From the NCBI RefSeq assembly GCF_000230895.2, contig NC_016604.1, forward strand, positions 5,580,001 to 5,644,000: a DNA stretch of 64,000 bases, given 5' to 3'. The stretch's first letter is position 1. Each line of letters starts with the position of its first letter. The position numbers were made by a program, and so were the translations under genes. Of the stretch, positions 16,519-22,957 are shown piece after piece. The notes beneath the pieces are model-generated. The model was not told where the DNA came from. It saw nothing but the letters and a program-made list of their open reading frames with translations, and searched no databases. The stretch comes from Mycolicibacterium rhodesiae NBB3 (GTDB lineage Bacteria; Actinomycetota; Actinomycetes; Mycobacteriales; Mycobacteriaceae).

Positions 16519-16593
16519 GCGCGATTAGCTCAGCGGGAGAGCGCTTCCCTGACACGGAAGAGGTCACTGGTTCAATCCCAGTATCGCGCACCA
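16519..16593 (+). tRNA. tRNA-Val (anticodon GAC)
   Basis: Acceptor GCGCGAT pairs with ATCGCGC, discriminator A, and an encoded CCA at 16591-16593. Anticodon loop CTGACAC, T-arm TGGTTCAATCCCA. It lies 15 nt after tRNA-Cys and borders the gene-poor region to the right, a common arrangement at island integration sites. Confidence 0.97.
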
Positions 16594-16674
16594 AGTTCTA
16601 CCTGCGGTTATATGGCGCTCAGCGGGCCCTAGGGGCTATACGGGGGCTATTCAGGTGAAGGGTCCGCAGACGCC

Positions 16675-16905
16675 TCAACCGTGCGTCTCTTGCTGCCGCT
16701 GCGCATCCGCTAAGCGTGCTTCGAGGCCCAAGACAGCTCCCCACAACAACCCGATTACATCGAACGGATCTGCCTGCGTGCCAGCCGACAGGTAGCTGTC
16801 GAATCCACACGCATTGGCGACATAGTCACGCAGAATTCGCGAAACGGGCATGTCGTCTGGAATGTCAACGTTTCTCCACGATCCGACATCCTCGTGGCCC
16901 GACAT
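16675..16905 (-). CDS. Small hypothetical protein
   Basis: 76 residues from the ATG at 16905 (MSGHEDVGSWRNVDIPDDMP). The sequence is acidic, with a short helix around DPFDVIGLLWGAVLGLEARL and no signal peptide. The frame remains open upstream to 17388, and the stretch just before this ATG (SLDPARYSPLVVATVRVRV) also looks protein-like, so the true start could be further upstream. I recognise no family. It lies just right of the tRNA cluster in a region that may be a decayed insertion. Confidence 0.4.
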   Translation of the reverse strand: MSGHEDVGSWRNVDIPDDMPVSRILRDYVANACGFDSYLSAGTQADPFDVIGLLWGAVLGLEARLADAQRQQETHG

Positions 16906-17877
16906 ACGAATCCGTCCCTTCGGCTCTTCCGCCGTCCCTGACTCAGGGTAGGGCCGCGAAGGATGTTCGCGCGCAAGCACCGATACGCGGACCCGCACAG
17001 TAGCGACGACCAAAGGGCTGTAGCGAGCCGGATCTAAACTGTCTTCAGCGAAAACGTATATCGACCGGCATCGGGGGTACTTAGCCACCGATGAGCAACG
17101 CGAGGCGATCCCGGTGTGCACCAACGCCTGGATCGAGAGGGTGGTCCTTGGTGAATCATTAGCATCTGGTCGGCGCTCAAGCACGCGCTCGGCGGCGAGT
17201 CCAAGCCGTCGCCAACGTGCTGGTGCGGGCATAGTGCCATGTGCCACTGGCACGACGTCGGCGCATGCCGCCTGATCGACTACGTCACCGACAGCAAGTG
17301 CACCTGCACAAACTTTGTCCCTGCGACCGCCTAACGTGCTGGCGAGGCCGCCCCGCGCTGGCCCCAGGGGGCTTGTCGGTGCCTGCATCTACAGTGCCTC
17401 TGGTGATCGTCAAGCGCACGACACAGGTAGCGCTGACACGGACCACTGAGCCATCTCCGGGCGACCGCACGTCCTATCCCGGCACCGAGCTATGGCAGGT
17501 CAGAGCAAATTGGAGGATCTGAACGGGCGGCATGCCTGGCATGTGCCCAACTGGCGCTGACGGCTCGGGTTCGCGATCGCGATACGGGACGGTTTGCCTA
17601 TGTCTCGCTTCGATGATCTGCGTGACGTGCCGGTGCCAGCCGGTGCCACCGTTGAGATGACTGGTGCAAGCTGACAAGGTCAGGCCGGCCTGGTCCGACA
17701 ACTCACCTGGTCGTCCATGACACGCTGACGTCGGGGTCGCTCTGGCCCTTACCTCTTGTGCGGCCGGCCTCCGCTTTCCTGGGTGGCGGGCCGAAACGCT
17801 GTGTCGGGTTTGGATGCCGACGACTCGAGGGACGGTTGGAGAGCGTCAGCAAGTTGAAGTTCGTCTGCGGAGGTGAG
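16906..17877. other. Gene-poor stretch right of the tRNA cluster
   Basis: Almost 1 kb with only short, overlapping, low-quality frames on both strands. I looked for an integrase, a transposase and a second copy of the tRNA-Val 3' end, and found none. The composition is slightly less GC-rich and less codon-structured than neighbouring genes, as expected of decayed or non-coding DNA. Confidence 0.5.
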
Positions 17878-18030
17878 ATGCCCGGCGTGACCTGTCCGCG
17901 ATGTGGCAGCCCTGATACGTATCGAATCGAGCAGAGTCGACGCGGCAGCACACCGCGGTGGGAATGCGGGGACTGCAAGAAGACTTTCTTCGTTCACTCG
18001 ACGCCGACCACGAATCATGAAAGAAAGTGA
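17878..18030 (+). CDS. 50-residue zinc-ribbon protein
   Basis: A complete small gene: GGAGG lies 5 nt before the ATG at 17878 and a strong hairpin overlaps the stop. The product is one zinc ribbon, with CPRCGSPDTYRIEQ followed by a basic turn and ECGDCKKTFFV, two CxxC knuckles 21 residues apart. This resembles the InsA-type ribbon at the N-terminus of some transposases, but no transposase core follows. It may be a stand-alone DNA- or protein-binding ribbon, or a domesticated remnant. No neighbour suggests a partner. Confidence 0.7.
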   Translation: MPGVTCPRCGSPDTYRIEQSRRGSTPRWECGDCKKTFFVHSTPTTNHERK

Positions 18031-18059
18031 CCCCCGCCAGGAACACTGACGGGGGTCAC
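18027..18059. terminator. Bidirectional terminator between the zinc ribbon and WGxxGxxG genes
   Basis: GTGACCCCCG (18027-18036) pairs perfectly with CGGGGGTCAC (18050-18059) across a 13-nt loop. It overlaps the plus-strand stop codon and lies 18 nt beyond the minus-strand stop at 18077, so it can serve both convergent genes. Confidence 0.85.
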
Positions 18060-18076
18060 GTTCAACTCAGAATGTC

Positions 18077-18352
18077 TTATACGCGCGGGTTGTTGGTGAT
18101 GGTGCCGCCCGCGCGGTTGGCCGGGTAGTCGGCGTCCTTGCGACGCTTCAGGCCAACGAGCCCGACAAGACCCAGCAGGCCGGCCAGGCCCCACAGGCCG
18201 TTGTCGCCGCCGTCATCTTCGGGCGTCTCTTGCGCCTGCGCCACGGTCGTGGTGGTGCTAGCCGGTGCTTCGAAGGTGGATGCGGCTGCAACGCCCGTAC
18301 CGCCGAACAGCAGGGTCAAGGTGGTGGCTCCGACAACAAGTGTCTTGTTCAT
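18077..18352 (-). CDS. Exported protein with WGxxGxxG C-terminal anchor
   Basis: 91 residues from the ATG at 18352, which has GGGAGA 5 nt upstream. A signal peptide (KTLVVGATTLTLLFGGTGVAAAS) is followed by a Thr/Ala/Glu-rich linker (30-50) and then WGLAGLLGLVGLVGLKRRKD: Trp-Gly with glycine at every third position, then a basic cluster. This is the WGxxGxxG tail described for sorting-type C-terminal anchors in several phyla. Unusually, about 20 further residues follow the basic cluster. Function is unknown. Confidence 0.8.
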   Translation of the reverse strand: MNKTLVVGATTLTLLFGGTGVAAASTFEAPASTTTTVAQAQETPEDDGGDNGLWGLAGLLGLVGLVGLKRRKDADYPANRAGGTITNNPRV

Positions 18353-18371
18353 GAATTTCTCCCAATGGTTT

Positions 18372-18393
18372 GACCGGCCGAATACGACCGGTC
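18372..18393 (-). promoter_or_regulatory. 5'-UTR hairpin upstream of the WGxxGxxG gene
   Basis: On the minus strand GACCGGTCG, loop TATT, CGGCCGGTC form a nine-pair stem with one G-U pair. It ends about 19 nt before the ATG and just upstream of the Shine-Dalgarno sequence, so it could modulate translation or mRNA stability. Confidence 0.45.
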
Positions 18394-18856
18394 GCTCAAT
18401 AGATGCGGACCGGGATTCTCCAGTCACGAAGTTCAGGGCTGCGGTGTTTGCTCCGGCTAACCTCAACTCGCAAGTTAAGAATTGACGTAAGTGCACCACT
18501 CGAAACCACACAGAATCCAACTAGTGTCCTCCGGCACAAGTTTCGCCAGCTCAGCGGTGTTGGTGACGAATAACACCATGCTGGTCACCGACACGGGTTT
18601 GGGTCGAAACGATCAGGGCCCACGGTACGAAGTGGGTTTCACTGGCGAGGGGGTGTCGCTGGTGTACCTGCGAGACGTCGGCGCGGCCCACCCCCTCAGT
18701 TAAGAATCTTGCGTTGCCGCGCCGACCGTCGTGGGCAGTCGTCAAACCCGATCCCACCGCACGCGCATTCGACCACGCCGAATCGGTATCAGGCATAGAC
18801 TGACGTCATAGTGTGCCCGTAGCAGCGGTTATCGCATGCTTTGAAGGACACCGAAC
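18394..18856. other. Intergenic region with a diverged repeat and a doubtful small frame
   Basis: A plus-strand frame at 18580-18703 (MLVTDTGLGRNDQGPRYEVG..., 40 codons) has no ribosome-binding site and no family pattern. Its 3' part, about 18640-18741, resembles 19690-19787 on the other side of the GAF-ANTAR gene. The promoter of the WGxxGxxG gene must lie near 18400-18500 on the minus strand. Confidence 0.4.
18640..18741 (+). repeat. Diverged direct repeat, left copy
   Basis: The best-matching part is GTTAAGA-N2-CT-N-GCGTTGCC-N-CGC-N-GACC at about 18699-18727, followed by a shared CAGTCG. Resemblance to 19690-19787 extends upstream through CCTGC and GCGAGGG. Similarity was judged by eye. 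Confidence 0.45.
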
Positions 18857-19600
18857 ATGAGCGCCGATCTGTTCGCGCCATTGGCCAGGCTGCAAACCAC
18901 CGCAGAAGCGATCGAGGGTCTACGAGACCTTTTCGCTGCCGAAGAGGTCCTAGACGTTGTGGCGGAACGGGTCGCCAAGACGGCACTCGCCGCGATCCCG
19001 AACGCGGACATCATCAGCATCGCCGTGCTCTCGTGGCCCGATGCCCGCACCGCGGCCTGCACCCACGAAGAGGCGCTCGAACTCGACTACCAGCAATACG
19101 CTTCGGGCCGGGGGCCGTGCCTTGAAGCCGCAATGCAGAGAACACCGCTGAGAGCGGTCATCGATGAAGAACACCAACGGTGGCCGGAATTCGTAGAGGC
19201 CGCGCAGCGAAACGGAGTCCGCGCAAGTTTGTCGGTTCCGCTGCTGATGGTGGGAATGGATTACGAGCAGGAACTCGTCGGTTCGCTCAACATCTACAGC
19301 CATGCCGCAACCGCATTCGACTCGTTTGATGCTGAACTCATGCGTCTGTACAGCGTGGCCGCGGGTCAAGCGATCAGCAACTCCAGCCGCTGGCAAAGCG
19401 CGCGAGAGACAGTCAACCAGCTCGAGACAGCGCTTATTTCTCGTTCCGACATCGATATGGCCAAGGGCGCTCTCATCGCACTGCACGGATGCAGTCCAAG
19501 TGAGGCGTTCGACAAGCTTGCGGATGAATCCCAAAGGCGCAACATCAAATTGCGCGACATCGCCGGCGAAATGCTGACCCGTATGCAGACGAGGGTCTAA
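18857..19600 (+). CDS. GAF-ANTAR domain regulator (second of two)
   Basis: 247 residues with AAGGA about 10 nt before the ATG. The GAF domain covers about residues 20-175 (SVPLLMVGMDYEQELVGSLN is its core strand region), followed by an ANTAR domain: RSDIDMAKGALIALHGCSPSEAFDKLADESQRRN. The ANTAR motif predicts RNA-hairpin binding and antitermination. It differs clearly from the copy at 7999 and is not a recent duplicate. It is flanked by the two diverged direct repeats described separately. No kinase or cognate operon is adjacent. Confidence 0.92.
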   Translation: MSADLFAPLARLQTTAEAIEGLRDLFAAEEVLDVVAERVAKTALAAIPNADIISIAVLSWPDARTAACTHEEALELDYQQYASGRGPCLEAAMQRTPLRAVIDEEHQRWPEFVEAAQRNGVRASLSVPLLMVGMDYEQELVGSLNIYSHAATAFDSFDAELMRLYSVAAGQAISNSSRWQSARETVNQLETALISRSDIDMAKGALIALHGCSPSEAFDKLADESQRRNIKLRDIAGEMLTRMQTRV

Positions 19601-20059
19601 CGCCAAGGCTGTCAACACCTCGCCTGAACTCATTGTCGCGGACTTAGGCGACGGTGGCCTCGGCACTCATCGCGCTAGTGGGCGATGACGAGCGAGGGAT
19701 GACTCTGGCGTTTCCTGCAAGGCGGCCACGCGGGGTTCAACCCCTTGGTTAAGACGCTAGCGTTGCCCCGCGGACCCTCCGACAGTCGCGGCCCTGTCTA
19801 GGAAAGTCCTAAGAGGACGCGCTTGGCGGCGCCCGCCGACCCGAGGGGGCGGCGAGAGGCCAGCTTGCACCGTTGTGAGCTTCACCGCGACCGCACCACG
19901 GCCGGGTTGAGGTCGAAAGCGGGCACCTCAGAAGGCAGGGGCCCCGTCACAAGATTGCGTCCAACAGCAGTGCGCTTCTCGGGGCGGGGGCTCCGCTGAT
20001 TCTGGCACCGGGCACCGACGCGCGGAACGCCGCGGGTAAACGGCGCCAAAGGCGGCTAA
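19601..20059. other. Intergenic stretch after the GAF-ANTAR gene
   Basis: About 460 bases without a supportable gene. It contains the right copy of the diverged repeat and a GC-rich stretch from about 19800 to 20040 with no clear frame or hairpin. Confidence 0.5.
19690..19787 (+). repeat. Diverged direct repeat, right copy
   Basis: Carries GTTAAGACGCTAGCGTTGCC and the same downstream CAGTCG as the left copy about 1.05 kb away, on the same strand. The GAF-ANTAR gene lies between the two. Confidence 0.45.
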
Positions 20060-20206
20060 TCAGGTGTTGAAGTCGGGCGGGAGCTTTTCGACTGATTGTT
20101 CGGCCGTAGTGGCGGCGGGCCCATCACCCTCCTTCGCCTTCTCCTGGACCTCCGCTGCGTGGCGCAGGTTGTCTCCGGTGTTCTCAGCGTGGTCAGGTGC
20201 GCTCAT
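20060..20206 (-). CDS. 48-residue acidic protein behind a SigF-like promoter
   Basis: A tiny gene with a strong ribosome-binding site (GGAGGA, 6 nt before the ATG at 20206). The product starts MSAPDHAENTGDNLRHAAEV and continues as a highly charged helix (QEKAKEGDG) to a C-terminal KLPPDFNT. It has no cysteine, no signal and no membrane segment; it looks soluble and partly disordered. I do not recognise the family. A GTTT-N15-GGGTAA promoter sits upstream, which suggests expression under SigF control in stress or stationary phase. Confidence 0.7.
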   Translation of the reverse strand: MSAPDHAENTGDNLRHAAEVQEKAKEGDGPAATTAEQSVEKLPPDFNT

Positions 20207-20242
20207 TCGGGCTCCTCCAGACAGATAAGCGGTCGTCCTCCG

Positions 20243-20267
20243 TTACCCCCGACGGGCTTTTAGAAAC
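20243..20267 (-). promoter_or_regulatory. SigF-type promoter of the 48-residue gene
   Basis: On the minus strand GTTT (20267-20264) is followed by 15 nt and GGGTAA (20248-20243), close to the mycobacterial SigF consensus GTTT-N15-17-GGGTA. It lies about 37 nt upstream of the ATG at 20206. Confidence 0.6.
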
Positions 20268-20341
20268 TTCCAAGGTCTGCTCTCGATACTCGTGCCGCTA
20301 CAGGTGTCGGGACACCGACCCGCTATAGGAGGCAATCGAAG

Positions 20342-20638
20342 ATGAACACAACGAACTTGAAGAAAATCGCGGTCGCCGGCGCCGTCTCGGGCGCGCTCGG
20401 TCTGGCCGCAATCGGACTCGGCACAGGCACGGCGAGCGCTGACCCCTTGGACGACATTGCACCGATGATTCCGAGCGATGTGACCGACGAGGTGGTGAAT
20501 TACCTGCCGCTGATCGAGAGCGTCAGCGAAATCGGTAGCAACGCGGGACTCGGCGAGCTGGGGAACGTCCCGGTTCTGGGAGACATCGGCAACCTCGGCA
20601 ACCTGCCGGATCTCCTTGCGCTCGCCGGCGGGTTCTGA
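20342..20638 (+). CDS. Small exported protein
   Basis: 98 residues with AGGAGG about 10 nt before the ATG. A clear signal peptide (KKIAVAGAVSGALGLAAIGL, cleavage likely after ASA) gives a mature part of about 65 residues. That part is acidic and leucine/glycine-rich (DPLDDIAPMIPSDVTDE, then GNVPVLGDIGNLGNLPDLLA) and has no cysteine. Small secreted proteins of this style are frequent in mycobacteria. A strong hairpin follows the stop. No function is known to me. Confidence 0.82.
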   Translation: MNTTNLKKIAVAGAVSGALGLAAIGLGTGTASADPLDDIAPMIPSDVTDEVVNYLPLIESVSEIGSNAGLGELGNVPVLGDIGNLGNLPDLLALAGGF

Positions 20639-20664
20639 CAGAACGCCCCGACTGACCCCTCGGC

Positions 20665-20690
20665 CCGCCACGTTCCCCCGCGTGGCGGGT
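20665..20690 (+). terminator. Terminator hairpin
   Basis: CCCGCCACG (20665-20673) pairs perfectly with CGTGGCGGG (20682-20690) across an 8-nt loop, 27 nt after the stop of the small exported protein gene. Confidence 0.8.
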
Positions 20691-20740
20691 CGAGCCATGT
20701 TCCAAGGAAAATCCAAGAGCGAAAGTTGATCCTCGTAGGT

Positions 20741-20920
20741 ATGAGCATCAAGCACATCGCCGTCAGCAGCGCAGCCATCGCAGTGGTCGGATTCGGTGCC
20801 GTCGCGGGGGCCGTCAGCTTGAGCGAGGCGGCCGCGACGTCCACGACACCGGAAATGGCCAACGTCCATTCCTGGGGTGAGCTACTGGCGTCCACCCCGC
20901 AGCCCGCGTTCCACCGGTGA
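20741..20920 (+). CDS. Small exported or membrane protein
   Basis: 59 residues from the ATG at 20741, preceded by a weak GTAGGT; a TTG at 20726 would add five residues. The first 25 residues form a signal- or anchor-like segment (IAVSSAAIAVVGFGAVAGAV), and a short polar tail (VHSWGELLASTPQPAFHR) follows. Its location right after another small exported protein suggests a cluster of cell-envelope peptides, but the terminator between them argues against one transcript. I recognise no family. Confidence 0.5.
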   Translation: MSIKHIAVSSAAIAVVGFGAVAGAVSLSEAAATSTTPEMANVHSWGELLASTPQPAFHR

Positions 20921-21279
20921 GCCGTCCACCTCACCCGGAAAGTTTGCCCAGAGGATTAGACCGGAGCAAAACAGGCTATTTGTGTTAGCGGGCTGGCCGC
21001 CTTTGTCCGATTCGCACACCCGGCAGCAGGTGCCCCGGCTCAGCGAAGCCCTCGCGCCGGGGTCGAGGGCTTCGCACCAACCTTCGACGACCTCTTATCA
21101 AGGCCAGGTCGGCTCACAGCCCCGCGGTGAAGCTGAGAGATGTTTGCCACGCGGTTTACATGCACGTCAAAAGGCTTTGGCCGACGCGAGATTCAGCCTG
21201 GGCGGGTGTACCGGCCCGCAACATCGAAAACGGACCGTCAACTGCGATTCGTACACGCCCGGATGGGTATTCGCTTTCC
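20921..21279. other. Intergenic stretch
   Basis: About 360 bases with short frames only. A hairpin-like GGCTCAGCGAAGCCCTCGCG region around 21040 is weak. Nothing is firmly recognisable. Confidence 0.4.
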
Positions 21280-21426
21280 ATGGCGAATGAAGCGTTGTTC
21301 GCGACGGCCGGTCTCTTCGGATTGTTTGTCGCAATGTTGACTGGCGCCCTGTGGGACACGCGGCTTGCTGCGGCGCGCATACCGAATTTCCGGTCGCAGG
21401 GCCGGCACACGTTGCCGCGTCGGTGA
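21280..21426 (+). CDS. Possible 48-residue single-span membrane peptide
   Basis: MANEALFATAGLFGLFVAML continues for 48 codons with one hydrophobic segment and a basic tail (GRHTLPRR). There is no good ribosome-binding site, so this may be a chance frame. It is listed because its hydrophobic-then-basic layout is more protein-like than its surroundings. Confidence 0.25.
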   Translation: MANEALFATAGLFGLFVAMLTGALWDTRLAAARIPNFRSQGRHTLPRR

Positions 21427-21553
21427 ACGGCGCGATGTGACCCGGCAATCGATCCTTGACGCGGTTGGTCATCGCCGCGAAACCACTCGTACACCACTGG
21501 CCACCCACTAGGCTTTGCGGAGGCCAACCCGGTATGACGACCTAGGGGCGGGA

Positions 21554-21973
21554 ATGATTCGCGAACTCATCGGCGCCATTGCGATCGCCGGCGCTGCCAT
21601 CAGTGCGGCACCGGTCGCTGCAGCCGACGACCTGATGTATCCCGACACCTCGGGGCGCTACCCCTCTGACGTACCCGGCATGAACTACGAGGCCCACCTC
21701 ACCGCTCCGTGCACGAATATGGAGCGCTTCACATTCGGCCGCGGCCCTGGCGGCGAGGTGCTGCAGTGCCGCTGGATCGCCAACCAGTGGCCGCCTGTCT
21801 ACACCGGGTTCTGGGTCGCGACATACGAATTGTTCGGAGTCCAGGAGCAGGGCGCCCCATGCCCCAAACCGCAAGCGACAGCTCAACACCCAGATGGTCG
21901 CCCGATGCTGTGCCTAGGCGCTCAGGGTTGGCAGCCGGGCATCTTCACCCGCGATGGTTTCTTCCCGAGATAG
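21554..21973 (+). CDS. Exported cysteine-containing protein
   Basis: 139 residues from the ATG at 21554. A signal peptide (ELIGAIAIAGAAISAAPVAAA) precedes a mature domain with four cysteines at intervals suited to two disulfides, tryptophan-rich (QCRWIANQWPPVYTGFW), ending DGFFPR. This pattern fits the many small exported mycobacterial proteins of unknown role. An in-frame start at 21515 would put polar residues before the signal and is rejected. It is convergent with the AraC-type gene. Confidence 0.8.
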   Translation: MIRELIGAIAIAGAAISAAPVAAADDLMYPDTSGRYPSDVPGMNYEAHLTAPCTNMERFTFGRGPGGEVLQCRWIANQWPPVYTGFWVATYELFGVQEQGAPCPKPQATAQHPDGRPMLCLGAQGWQPGIFTRDGFFPR

Positions 21974-22360
21974 CTAACCGCGCTGATGCCGATGCGCGCT
22001 TCGCTCGCCGCGCAGCGTCCGACTCGGCGAATGGCCGAAAGTCCGCTTGTACATGCTGCTGAATCGACCCGCATGGCCGAACCCCCACCGACCGGCTATT
22101 GCCATCACGGTGTCGACGGACGGGTCGGCGGCCTGCAACTCACGGTGAGCGTGGTCGAGCCGAAGCGAGCGCAAATATTCGAGCGGCGTCAACCCGACAT
22201 GACGTCGGAACGTGTACTGCACAGATCGCGGCGTGACGTTGACGGACGCGGCGATGTCGCTCAGCGTGATATCGCGGTGCGCATTGTCGTGAATGAACGC
22301 AAGAGCCCGCCGCAGCAGCACCGGCTGCGCGGTCGAGGGTTCGACTTTGTTGGTGGACAT
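21974..22360 (-). CDS. Short AraC-family transcriptional regulator
   Basis: 128 residues from the ATG at 22360. It holds little more than the two-helix-turn-helix DNA-binding domain: RALAFIHDNAHRDITLSDIA, the recognition part TPRSVQYTFRRHVGLTPLEY, and the second HTH ending in GHAGRFSSMYKRTFGHSPS. No ligand-binding domain is present, unlike most AraC proteins, which are near 300 residues. It is divergent from the SRPBCC gene (76 nt gap), which is its most obvious candidate target. Confidence 0.88.
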   Translation of the reverse strand: MSTNKVEPSTAQPVLLRRALAFIHDNAHRDITLSDIAASVNVTPRSVQYTFRRHVGLTPLEYLRSLRLDHAHRELQAADPSVDTVMAIAGRWGFGHAGRFSSMYKRTFGHSPSRTLRGERSAHRHQRG

Positions 22361-22436
22361 CTCATTTGGTCGTTTACCCGCTCGCTTATGCCCAAAACAG
22401 ACTCGACGCAGATCACACCTTGACACGATCTGGCTC

Positions 22437-22925
22437 ATGACCGAACGCATCGAAGTCGCCAGGACCATAGCCGCCCCCGCCGCCGATATCTTCGCCGTGC
22501 TCTGTGACCCGCAGGGCCATGTCGCAATCGACGCGACGGGCATGCTGCAGGACGCCGACGGCGATCCTGCCCGCGCCGTCGGGGACACCTTCGTGGTGCA
22601 CATGGACCGCGAGTCACTCAACGACTACCCGCTGGGCAAGTACGACGTCACGGTCTCGATCACGCAGTACGAGCAGGACAAACTCATCGCGTGGACCATC
22701 TTCGGTCAACTCAAGCCTGATATCGGCCACGTGTACGGCTATCGACTCGAACCCACGGACGGCGGCACCCTGGTCACCTCGTTCTACGACTGGTCCGACA
22801 TCGATCAGCACTGGCGCGACGCCAACATCTTCCCGATCGTGTCGGAGCTCGCCCTGCGCGCAACCCTCGGAATCTTGGATCGCACGGTCCGCCGCGGCTA
22901 CCCACAGGCGTCAACCAACGGTTGA
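22437..22925 (+). CDS. SRPBCC-fold (START-like) protein
   Basis: 162 residues from the ATG at 22437. The start IEVARTIAAPAADIFAVLCD is the classical first strand and helix of the polyketide cyclase/SRPBCC fold, and the C-terminal helix region follows FPIVSELALRATLGILD. These proteins bind hydrophobic ligands in a deep cavity. The ligand is unknown. It is divergently paired with an AraC-type regulator. Its stop codon overlaps the -35 box of the next gene. Confidence 0.88.
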   Translation: MTERIEVARTIAAPAADIFAVLCDPQGHVAIDATGMLQDADGDPARAVGDTFVVHMDRESLNDYPLGKYDVTVSITQYEQDKLIAWTIFGQLKPDIGHVYGYRLEPTDGGTLVTSFYDWSDIDQHWRDANIFPIVSELALRATLGILDRTVRRGYPQASTNG

Positions 22926-22950
22926 CGGTCCATCGTCGTCAACCTAGAGT
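22920..22950 (+). promoter_or_regulatory. Promoter of the HTH/Clp-N gene, with an inverted repeat
   Basis: TTGACG (22922-22927), a 17-nt spacer and TAGAGT (22945-22950) make a consensus-like SigA promoter whose +1 falls on or next to the ATG at 22958. GGTTGAC (22920-22926) and GTCAACC (22938-22944) form an inverted repeat across the -35 and spacer, a likely repressor site. Confidence 0.65.
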
Positions 22951-22957
22951 TGACGCC

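Noticed and set aside
16594..17877. Integrase or insertion sequence beside tRNA-Val
   Set aside because: No frame carries tyrosine or serine recombinase or transposase motifs, and no inverted repeats or tRNA fragment were seen.
18491..18703. 70-codon plus-strand frame before the second GAF-ANTAR gene
   Set aside because: No ribosome-binding site and no family pattern; mentioned only as part of the diverged repeat.
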